Source: an uncultured Kineosporia sp. (GTDB lineage: Bacteria > Actinomycetota > Actinomycetes > Actinomycetales > Kineosporiaceae). From it: a stretch of 6,360 nucleotides of DNA. This document shows positions 1 through 5,777 of this stretch, in pieces; the stretch's first letter is position 1; each line of letters starts with the position of its first letter. Location: assembly GCA_937859855.1 (NCBI GenBank), contig CALMAR010000385.1, forward strand, positions 1 to 6,360, given 5' to 3'. The notes under the pieces are model-generated. The model worked only from the letters and a program-made list of their open reading frames with translations. It did no database searches and had not been told where the DNA came from. The position numbers were made by a program, and so were the translations under genes.

Positions 1-179
1 CCTGGACCGGGGACGAGCCCGACGTCCTGGGGGTCAGCCGCGGCCGCGGGTTCATCTGCATGCTGAACACTGGCCCGGCCCCGGTACCTCTGCCGCCCGG
101 CGAGGTCGTCCTGGCCAGCCAGCCGGTCGAGGGACGGCTGCTGCCCAGCGACACGGCCGCCTGGATCCTCACCGGTTAG
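1..179 (+). CDS. GH13 alpha-glucosidase-like protein, C-terminal fragment
   Basis: Only the last 58 codons are present; the codon phase starts at base 3 and the gene ends with TAG at 177-179. The fragment begins W-T-G-D-E-P-D-V-L-G, then F-I-C-M-L-N-T-G, then P-V-P-L-P-P-G-E-V-V-L-A-S, and ends D-T-A-A-W-I-L-T-G. This pattern (a beta-strand with F-x-C-x-x-N, then P-L-P-x-G, then L-x-x-D-T-A-x-W) is typical of the small C-terminal beta-sandwich of GH13 alpha-glucosidases and trehalose-type amylases in actinomycetes. The catalytic barrel lies outside the window, so substrate (maltose, isomaltose, trehalose, sucrose) cannot be decided. Such enzymes are usually cytoplasmic and cleave alpha-glucosidic bonds. 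The stop codon sits in the SD region of the next small ORF. Family assignment is by motif recognition. Confidence 0.72.
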   Translation, partial: WTGDEPDVLGVSRGRGFICMLNTGPAPVPLPPGEVVLASQPVEGRLLPSDTAAWILTG

Positions 180-181
180 GA
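178..181 (+). promoter_or_regulatory. Ribosome binding site of the small acidic ORF
   Basis: AGGA lies 7 nt upstream of the ATG at 189 and overlaps the TAG stop of the preceding gene. The placement supports the start and suggests translational coupling with the glucosidase gene. Confidence 0.5.
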
Positions 182-188
182 TCGGCAG

Positions 189-392
189 ATGCCGGGCGAG
201 CAGATCCAGCCAGCGGCCAGCGAGGCCAGTGACGACCTTGAGTACGACCTGGCCCACGAGGGTGAACAGGCCGCTCAGGATGAGGCGCCTCAGCCCCCGC
301 CGGCTGCGGAGCCTGTCCGCGTTGCGACCGAAACCCCCGGCTATGACTCGGATTACAGCTACGACCAGGCGCACGACATCCCCGGACGCTGA
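189..392 (+). CDS. Small acidic protein with duplicated Y-D-x-A-H motif
   Basis: A 67-aa ORF starting with ATG 9 nt after the glucosidase stop, with an AGGA ribosome site at a 7-nt spacing; it is probably co-transcribed with that gene. I do not recognise a characterised family. The protein is rich in Asp, Glu, Ala and Pro, with no membrane segment, no cysteine and no signal peptide, so it is probably a soluble and largely disordered cytoplasmic peptide. It contains an internal duplication: residues 16-24 (D-L-E-Y-D-L-A-H-E) and residues 55-63 (D-Y-S-Y-D-Q-A-H-D), one near each end, joined by a Pro/Ala-rich linker (about residues 33-50). A repeated motif at both ends is unlikely in a chance ORF and suggests two copies of a short binding element. 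Function is unknown. The alternative is a spurious ORF in GC-rich DNA. It is convergent with the FHA gene, the two stops being 16 nt apart. Confidence 0.6.
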   Translation: MPGEQIQPAASEASDDLEYDLAHEGEQAAQDEAPQPPPAAEPVRVATETPGYDSDYSYDQAHDIPGR

Positions 393-408
393 GCCGCCCG
401 GCGACCGG

Positions 409-1062
409 CTACTCACCGGGGACGAGCCCGAACTGCAGAGCCAGCTCGGCCAGCTTGGCCCGCTTCTGGTTCTGCGGCAGATCCTCGATCCCGAACTTGT
501 GGTAGAGCATCCGCAGGTGGGTCTTGACGGCGTCCAGGCTGAGGAACAACTCCTGGGCGATCTGCTGATTGCTGGCCGGGACCGGAAATCCGCGTGCCTG
601 CCCGATCGGGCGGCACAACGAACCCAGGACCCGGATCTGCGGCTGGGTCAGCTGAGGCACCGCCTCGAGCCCGCCTCCGGCCACGGTCTGCTCGGTGGCC
701 GTGGGCCAGGGCTGACAGAAGGTCAGCGCGGTCGATCCGACCCGGATCACGTCCCGATCGCGCAGCCGGACGCGCTGCGCCACCCGGCGCCCGTTCAGAT
801 AGGTGCCGTTGGCCGAGATCCCATCGTCGACCAGGGTCCATTGGCTGCCGATCCGTTCCAGCCGGGCATGCACCCGGGAGACCAGAGGATCACCGGCCAC
901 CCTCAGCCCGGCTGACTCGGATCGGCCCAGCGTCACTGGCCCGCCGTCGGGGGGCAGATCCCAGCGCTCGTGCTGAGAGGGCCCCAGGTATCGGGAGAGG
1001 TAGACCTCTGCCCCGGCTGGAGGCGCCGGACTCTCAGCACCGGGTTGCGACCCCTCCGACAT
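409..1062 (-). CDS. FHA-domain protein with C-terminal helix-turn-helix
   Basis: A 217-aa protein that I start at the ATG at 1062-1060, because GGAGG lies 9 nt upstream; an in-frame ATG at 1173 would add 37 unconserved residues. Residues 1-20 are a Ser/Pro/Ala-rich tail. Residues about 20-116 form a forkhead-associated domain with the expected signatures: L-G-R (45-47), S-R-V-H (62-65), N-G-T (85-87) and N-G (90-91). FHA domains bind phosphothreonine peptides, typically products of Ser/Thr kinases. Residues about 138-212 look like a winged or LuxR-like helix-turn-helix, with L-T-x-x-Q-I-R-V-L, then N-Q-Q-I-A-Q-E-L-F-L-S, then A-V-K-T-H-L-R-M-L-Y-H-K-F-G-I. The arrangement suggests a regulator controlled by Thr phosphorylation, its own or a partner's; that is inference. 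No kinase gene is visible nearby. The FHA call is firm, the DNA-binding call good, and the target unknown. Confidence 0.9.
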   Translation of the reverse strand: MSEGSQPGAESPAPPAGAEVYLSRYLGPSQHERWDLPPDGGPVTLGRSESAGLRVAGDPLVSRVHARLERIGSQWTLVDDGISANGTYLNGRRVAQRVRLRDRDVIRVGSTALTFCQPWPTATEQTVAGGGLEAVPQLTQPQIRVLGSLCRPIGQARGFPVPASNQQIAQELFLSLDAVKTHLRMLYHKFGIEDLPQNQKRAKLAELALQFGLVPGE

Positions 1063-1065
1063 CGG

Positions 1066-1076
1066 CTCCTCCCTCC
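1066..1076 (-). promoter_or_regulatory. Ribosome binding site fixing the FHA gene start
   Basis: On the - strand this reads GGAGGGAGGAG. GGAGG (1076-1072) is 9 nt and AGGAG (1070-1066) 3 nt upstream of the ATG at 1062. It favours the 217-aa start over the upstream in-frame ATG at 1173. Confidence 0.7.
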
Positions 1077-1168
1077 AGGTGGTGAGCACGCTGTGAACAG
1101 GGTGTGCATGGACCGCACCTTGGGTGGCTTCCGCCACGCCGCTGTGAGCACCAGTCTGAAGGCAGACG

Positions 1169-1198
1169 AACATAACCGGAGATGAGGCCAGCAGTGAA
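1169..1198 (-). promoter_or_regulatory. Possible sigma-70 type promoter of the FHA gene
   Basis: On the - strand, TTCACT (1198-1193) and TATGTT (1174-1169) are separated by 18 nt, a moderate match to the TTGACA/TAnnnT actinobacterial housekeeping consensus. Transcription would start near 1162 and give a leader of about 100 nt. The TATGTT box contains the discarded upstream ATG at 1173, in line with that codon not being the start. Chance matches of this quality do occur, so this is tentative. Confidence 0.3.
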
Positions 1199-1383
1199 GC
1201 GCTGAGGATCGCAGCCGGAACACTGATTCAGATCTGGGTAGACCGGCCAGGAGCAGGTCCGGCGCCGTTCTCGCTCGCACCGGCCGGCCCGCTGATCACG
1301 TCTGGATGGTGTTCGGCATCAACGGAGGGGAAGATGCCGGATTCCAGGCCATGAGGTGCCCAGCCGGGCTGGCCGATGCGAGC
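1199..1383. other. Intergenic stretch without a convincing gene
   Basis: This is the middle of the 441-nt gap between the FHA gene start and the SDR stop. I read both strands and found no ORF with a credible SD, family motif or sensible composition. The longer frames crossing it overlap flanking genes in antisense. It does contain a 13-nt palindrome, CCAGCC-G-GGCTGG, at 1360-1372, which could be a protein-binding site or chance in GC-rich DNA. No tRNA or rRNA-like structure was recognised. Confidence 0.5.
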
Positions 1384-1417
1384 GGCCTCAGATCCGCGTC
1401 TCGCGCCCGGAGAGGCC
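1384..1417 (-). terminator. Second hairpin downstream of the SDR gene
   Basis: GGCCTC (1384-1389) pairs with GAGGCC (1412-1417). Inside, TCCG (1393-1396) pairs with CGGA (1408-1411), leaving a 3-nt bulge on one side. It lies 9 nt beyond the stronger hairpin at 1427-1457, in the direction of SDR transcription, and may act as a back-up terminator. It lacks a U-tract and is the weaker of the two. Confidence 0.3.
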
Positions 1418-1426
1418 CACAGCGCG

Positions 1427-1457
1427 GTGGTCCGCGCCAGACCCTGGCGCTGACCAC
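1427..1457 (-). terminator. Strong hairpin, probable terminator of the SDR gene
   Basis: GTGGTC (1427-1432) pairs with GACCAC (1452-1457), and GCGCCAG (1434-1440) pairs with CTGGCGC (1444-1450). There is one mismatch position (1433/1451) and a 3-nt loop at 1441-1443, giving 13 base pairs of mostly G-C. It starts 46 nt after the SDR stop codon, between that gene and the co-oriented FHA gene. No run of T follows, so it would be a U-tract-less terminator of the kind often proposed in actinomycetes. It could instead be an mRNA 3'-end stabiliser. Confidence 0.5.
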
Positions 1458-1503
1458 GTGCACCTGCGCCCTCTGGTGAAGGATCACGCGCGTTGCCGTT
1501 CGA

Positions 1504-2304
1504 TCAGGCCGAGCGCCAGTCGTCGGATGTGATGTGCGATCCGGCCTGCGGCCCCATCTGCAGCATGCCTCCGTCCACCGCCCATGAGGCACCCGTGACA
1601 TAACTGGCGGCCGGTGAAGCCAAGAAGGCCACCACGGCGGCGATCTCCTGGGCATCACCCGGGCGCCCCAGCGGTACCCCTGGCCGGTCGACCGTGTGCG
1701 GGTCGACATCCTCCTGGCCGGTCATCGGGGTGGCGATCTCTCCCGGTGCCACGCTGTTCGCGGTGATGCCATCCCGGCCCAGTTCGAGTGCGATGGTCTT
1801 GATCAGCCCACCGAGGCCATGCTTGGCCGCGTCGTAGGCGGATGATCCGATCCGCGGCTGGTGCTCGTGCACGCTGGTGATCGCGATGATCCGCCCTCCC
1901 CGGCCCGCCTTGACCATGTGCTTGGCGGCCCGCTGGATGCAGACGAAGGCACCGTCCAGGTCGGTGGCCATGGTCTGCCGCCAGGTGCCGTAGTCCAGCT
2001 CGAGAAACGGTGTGCCATCGCCGGTTCCGGCGTTGTTGACGAACACGTCGACGCCGCCGAGCTCGCCCGCCAGCGCATCCACGACCTCCCCGCAGGCCGG
2101 AGCATCACTGGTGTCCAGCTGCCGGACGACGGCCTTGCGGCCCAGCGCCTGCACTGCGGCGGCAGTCTCCTGCGCGCCCTTCTGATCGGTGTGCCAGGTC
2201 AGGCCGACGTCCATCCCGGCCCGGGCGAGCGCGATGGCGGTGGCGTGGCCGATGCCCGAGTCGCCTGCCGTGACGATGGCCAGATGCGGTTCGAAGTCAT
2301 TCAC
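1504..2304 (-). CDS. Short-chain dehydrogenase/reductase (SDR) family oxidoreductase
   Basis: A 266-aa classical SDR, the usual length for the family, starting at GTG 2304-2302. All hallmarks are present: the nucleotide-binding glycine motif T-A-G-D-S-G-I-G (12-19), N-N-A-G (90-93), catalytic Ser144, and Tyr157 with Lys161 in Y-D-A-A-K, followed by P-G-E-I-A-T-P (187-193) and a C-terminal V-D-G-G. The residue often Asn at the alpha4 active-site position appears as Asp115 in T-D-L-D-G. The protein should be a soluble NAD(P)-dependent oxidoreductase acting on a carbonyl/alcohol pair. T-W-H-T-D after the second strand does not clearly separate NADP from NAD preference, and the substrate is unknown; annotations such as 3-oxoacyl-ACP reductase or glucose 1-dehydrogenase would be guesses. 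The frame stays open upstream to 2598, but that extension is Arg/Pro/Ser-rich, unlike any SDR, and would run into fdhA. The gene is divergent from fdhA and has no obvious functional link to it. Confidence 0.9.
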   Translation of the reverse strand: MNDFEPHLAIVTAGDSGIGHATAIALARAGMDVGLTWHTDQKGAQETAAAVQALGRKAVVRQLDTSDAPACGEVVDALAGELGGVDVFVNNAGTGDGTPFLELDYGTWRQTMATDLDGAFVCIQRAAKHMVKAGRGGRIIAITSVHEHQPRIGSSAYDAAKHGLGGLIKTIALELGRDGITANSVAPGEIATPMTGQEDVDPHTVDRPGVPLGRPGDAQEIAAVVAFLASPAASYVTGASWAVDGGMLQMGPQAGSHITSDDWRSA

Positions 2305-2311
2305 GAGCGAA

Positions 2312-2317
2312 AAGCTA
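2312..2317 (-). promoter_or_regulatory. Possible -10 box of a leaderless SDR transcript
   Basis: TAGCTT on the - strand matches TAnnnT and ends 7 nt before the GTG start at 2304. No SD sequence precedes the GTG. Together these suggest transcription starting at or next to the start codon, a common arrangement in actinomycetes. No convincing -35 box is seen. Confidence 0.35.
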
Positions 2318-2331
2318 AGCCCAGGGCACCA

Positions 2332-2394
2332 AGATCGCTGGACCAGCCCGGCCGAGTGCGACGCGAACCCGTGGCCGGGCCGAGCTGGCGATCT
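2332..2394. repeat. Concentric inverted repeats between SDR and fdhA
   Basis: The outer arms AGATCGC (2332-2338) and GCGATCT (2388-2394) and the inner arms GCCCGGCC (2346-2353) and GGCCGGGC (2373-2380) are all exact. Both pairs share the same centre at base 2363, with 7 nt between outer and inner arm on each side. A short palindrome, GCTGG-A-CCAGC (2337-2347), overlaps the left half. The element fills most of the 116-nt divergent region, ending 26 nt before the fdhA start. It could be a regulator binding site, a 5' leader hairpin of fdhA mRNA, or a coincidence of GC-rich sequence. Confidence 0.5.
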
Positions 2395-2420
2395 CGCGGC
2401 GAAAGCAGCATGGTGTGGGC

Positions 2421-5400
2421 ATGGGCGTGAAGACGTGGATCGAGGGCTGGCCGGTATACCGGCAGGTGACCGGGGCCGATCCGCTGGCCCGGGGCGCCGC
2501 CAGCCAGTCGCCGCGCTCGCGGGACCTGCAGCCCAGGACGGCCGGCGCCGATCGGGTCGTGCACTCCGTCTGCCCGTACTGCGCGGTCGGTTGCGCACAG
2601 AAGGTCTACGTCAAGGACGAGCAGGTCATCCAGATCGAGGGCAACCCGGATTCCCCGATCTCGAGGGGGCGGCTCTGTCCGAAGGGTTCGGCCAGCAAGC
2701 AGCTGGTCACCGGCCCGCAGCGAGAACAGAAAGTCAGGTACCGCGCACCCTACGCGACCGACTGGACCGAGCTCAGCCTCGACCAAGCCATGGAGATGGT
2801 CACCGACCGCGTTCTCGACGCCCGGCGAAGGGGCTGGGAGGACGCCGACGAGCGCGGGCGCCCGTTGCGCCGGACCCGGGGCATCGCCTGCCTCGGCGGC
2901 GCCACCCTGGACAACGAAGAGAACTATCTGATCAAGAAACTGTTCACCGCTCTGGGCGCGATGCAGATCGAGAACCAAGCCCGGATTTGACACTCCGCCA
3001 CGGTTCCCGGTCTGGGAGCCTCATTCGGTCGCGGCGGGGCGACGAGCTTTCAACAGGATCTCGCCAACTCTGACTGCATCGTCATCATGGGCTCGAACAT
3101 GGCCGAAGCCCATCCGGTCGGGTTCCAGTGGGTGATGGAAGCCAAGTCGCGCGGCGCCCAGGTGATCCACATCGATCCCCGCTTCACCCGGACCAGCGCG
3201 GTGGCCAGCAGCTACGTGCCGATCCGGGCCGGGACCGACATCGCCTTCCTCGGCGGCGTGATCAACTACATCCTCAGCAATGACAAGGACTTCCGCGATT
3301 ACGTGACGGCCTACACCAACGCACCGTTCCTGCTCCACGAGGACTTCCAGGACACCGAGGACCTGGACGGCCTGTTCAGCGGCTACAACGAGGAGACCGC
3401 CAGCTACGACACCTCCACCTGGCAGTACCAGATGGCCGGGACTGGGCCAGAGCACTCCAGCGAGGCGAACTCCGGGAACAAGGAGCGCGCGGCTGGAGAC
3501 GCTCACGGCTCGGGCGGCCCGGCGATCGAAGGCGCCGAACCGATCGAGCAGGATCGCACGCTGCAACATCCCCGATGCGTGTTCCAGGTGCTGAAGCGGC
3601 ACTATGCCCGTTACACCCCCGAACTGGTCGAGCAGATCTGCGGCACCCCGCAGCAGCAGTTCCTCGACGTCTGCCAGGCGTGGACCGCCAATTCCGGCCG
3701 GGAGCGCACCTCTTCGGTGGTCTACGCGGTCGGCTGGACTCACCACAGCGTCGGTGCCCAGCTGATCCGGACCGCGTCGATCATCCAGTTGCTGCTGGGC
3801 AACATCGGGCGCCCCGGCGGCGGGATCATGGCCATGCGCGGGCACGCCAGCATTCAGGGTTCCACCGACATCCCCACTCTGTTCAACATGCTGCCCGGCT
3901 ATCTGGCCATGCCGGAGGTGGCTCACACCGACCTGAGCACGTACCTGGACAGCATCATCGCGGACAAGCAGAAGGGCTTCTGGAGCAACGCGAAGTGTTA
4001 CATCGTCAGCCTGCTCAAGGAGTACTTCGGGACCGCCGCGACTGCTGAGAACGATTACTGCTTCGGTCATCTGCCCCGGCTGACCGGGGATCACGGCACC
4101 TACCGGACCACCATGGACATGATCGACGGCAAGGTGTTCGGCTACTTCCTGCTCGGTCAGAACCCGGCGGTCGGATCGGCGCACGGCAAGCTGCAGCGGC
4201 TGGCCCTGGCCAACCTGGACTGGCTCGTGGTCCGCGATCTGGCCATGATCGAGAGCGCGTCGTTCTGGAAGGACTCGCCCGAGATCGAGACCGGCGAGAT
4301 CGTGCCGGAGCGCTGCCGGACCGAAGTGTTCTTCTTCCCGGCCGCTTCCCATGTCGAGAAGGAGGGCACCTTCACCCAGACTCAGCGGATGCTGCAGTGG
4401 CGGGACAAGGCGGTCGAGCCCAAGGGTGATCAGCGATCCGACCTCTGGTTCACCTATCACCTGGGACGGCGGCTGAGGGAGCGGCTGGCCAGCTCCGACG
4501 ATGCCCGCGATCGGCCGATGCAGGATCTGAACTGGGATTATCCGGTGCACGGTGACGAGCCCAGCGCTGAGTCGGTACTCCAGGCGATCAACGGTTACGA
4601 CCTGAGCACGGGCAAGCCGCTGGACGGGTATCTGCAGCTCAAGCCGGACGGCTCGACGTCCTGCGGATGCTGGATCTACAGCGGCGTCTACGCCGGCGGC
4701 GTCAACCAGGCGGCCCGGCGCAAGCCCCGAGCCGAGCAGGACAGCTATGCCCTGGAGTGGGGCTGGGTCTGGCCCTACAACCGGCGGATCCTGTACAACC
4801 GGGCGTCCGCGGATCCGCAGGGACGGCCGTGGAGCGAGCGCAAACGGTGCGTCTGGTGGGATCCGGACCTGGGTCACAACGGCGAGTGGACCGGCGACGA
4901 TGTCCCGGACTTCGAGAAGGCCAAGACGCCGGGCTACCAGCCGCCGGACGACGCGACCGGGCCGGCCGCGCTGCACGGCGACGACCCGTTCGTCATGCAG
5001 GCCGACGGGAAGGCCTGGTTGTTCGCCCCCCGCGGCCTGCTGGACGGCCCGATGCCCACCCACTACGAGCCACACGAGTCGCCGTTCCCCAACGCTCTCT
5101 ACGGGCAGCAGGGCAATCCCGCGCGCAAGGTCTACGGCCGGCCCGACAACCCTTCCAATCCTTCGCCGCCGGAACAACATTCAGATGTGTTCCCATTCGT
5201 GCTGACCAGCTCCCGGCTGGCTGAGCACCACACCGCCGGTGGGATGAGCCGGTGGCTGCCGTACCTGGCCGAACTGCAACCGGCCCTGACCGTGGAGGTG
5301 TCGCCGGAGCTGGCGGACGTGCGCGGCCTGCGGCACCTCGAATGGGCCCACGTGGTGACCAGCCGGACCGCGATCGAGGCCCGGGTGCTGGTCACCGAGC

Positions 5401-5777
5401 GGATGCGCTCACTGCGGATGCCGGACCGGCTGGTGCACCAGGTCTGGCTGCCGTATCACTGGGGCAGTGTCGGCCTGGTGGACGGTGATGTGGTGAACGA
5501 CCTGTTCGGGGTGGCTCTGGATCCGAACGTGCTGATCCAGGAGAGCAAGGTGGCGACCTGCGACATCCGGCCCGGCCGCCGCCCCCGTGGTGCTGCTCTG
5601 CTGGACTACGTGGCCGGATATCGGCAGCGGGCCGGGATCACGCCCGAGACTGGTACCCGGGTCGCCACCACCGGGCCGCAGGCCGGCCGCCCGCATGTGC
5701 AGGAGCCGGTCGAGGACGCCGCGAAATCTCTGCAGGCTGGCCAAGGTGAGCCGGAGGATACCGATGACGCCCACTGA
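2421..5777 (+). CDS. fdhA: Formate dehydrogenase alpha subunit, selenocysteine-containing
   Basis: This is the catalytic subunit (FDH-N/FdnG-like), oxidising formate to CO2 at a Mo- or W-bis-molybdopterin guanine dinucleotide site. I read it as one 1118-aa protein with UGA (2988-2990) decoded as selenocysteine 190. The ATG at 2421 is preferred because relatives begin M-G-V-K-T-W; a GTG at 2415 adds only two residues. No strong SD is visible. Residues about 45-105 form the [4Fe-4S] domain, with Cys51, Cys54, Cys58 and Cys86 and Lys88. E-N-Q-A-R-I-U-H follows, giving Sec190 and His191. R-G-H at Arg473 matches the catalytic arginine of E. coli FdhF by motif alignment. Residues about 338-381 are a low-complexity linker. 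The molybdopterin dinucleotide-binding domain runs from about 920 to 1050, followed by a polar tail. There is no twin-arginine motif or hydrophobic signal, so the active site is probably cytoplasmic. Its last 14 nt overlap fdhB. Both parts on either side of the UGA are conserved throughout, so this is not a pseudogene. Confidence 0.93.
2988..2990 (+). other. Selenocysteine codon (UGA) in fdhA
   Basis: The TGA is in frame with both the upstream 189 codons and the downstream 928 codons. It sits at the catalytic Sec/Cys position of formate dehydrogenases, between A-R-I and H-S-A-T-V-P-G-L. The 32 codons from 2991 to 3086 continue with family sequence (F-G-R-G-G-A-T, then D-L-A-N-S-D-C-I-V-I) before the next ATG at 3087. 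A downstream SECIS-like hairpin supports recoding. Confidence 0.93.
3002..3020 (+). promoter_or_regulatory. Bacterial SECIS element of fdhA
   Basis: The mRNA folds as GGUUCCC (3002-3008), loop GGUCU (3009-3013), GGGAGCC (3014-3020): seven pairs including one U-G. The apical loop starts 18 nt after the UGA. E. coli fdhF, as I recall its sequence, has the same GGUCU at the same 18-nt distance, within the minimal SelB-binding hairpin. A possible lower stem pairs CCGCC (2995-2999) with GGCGG (3033-3037). The element would recruit SelB-GTP-Sec-tRNA to the UGA. Structure is read from sequence; function is inferred from the known fdhF/fdnG system. Confidence 0.85.
5753..5758 (+). promoter_or_regulatory. 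Ribosome binding site of fdhB, inside fdhA
   Basis: GGAGGA lies 5 nt upstream of the ATG at 5764, within the last codons of fdhA. It fixes the fdhB start and fits translational coupling of the two subunits. Confidence 0.8.

Noticed and set aside
229..915. 228-aa open frame on the + strand
   Set aside because: It overlaps the FHA gene in antisense, and its composition (Arg, Pro, Asp, His, Gln) resembles a shadow frame rather than a protein family.
1063..1173. Upstream ATG start (1173) for the FHA gene
   Set aside because: The SD at 1066-1076 serves the ATG at 1062. The upstream ATG lies inside a candidate -10 box, and the extra 37 residues look non-coding.
1296..1709. 137-aa open frame on the - strand reaching into the SDR gene
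   Set aside because: It overlaps the SDR C-terminus in another frame on the same strand, has no SD or motif, and runs through the hairpins at 1384-1457.
2410..2430. Six-codon mini-ORF (M-V-W-A-W-A) overlapping the fdhA start, as a leader peptide
   Set aside because: No SD is seen, and it is too short to separate from chance. The two Trp codons are notable, but there is no attenuator structure after it and no reason for tryptophan control of formate dehydrogenase.
2305..2598. N-terminal extension of the SDR gene to 2598
   Set aside because: The added residues are Arg/Pro/Ser-rich with no SDR similarity, and the extension would run through the fdhA start. The Rossmann motif begins 12 residues after the GTG at 2304.
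2415..2990. fdhA as a truncated 191-aa gene plus a separate 896-aa gene, or a pseudogene
   Set aside because: The TGA is at the catalytic Sec position, the frame is continuous, the codons between the TGA and the next ATG are conserved, and a SECIS hairpin follows.
3021..5180. 719-aa open frame on the - strand
   Set aside because: It lies entirely antisense to fdhA. The translation is Val/Arg/Leu/Gly-rich without a recognisable domain, as expected from the mirror of high-GC codon use.
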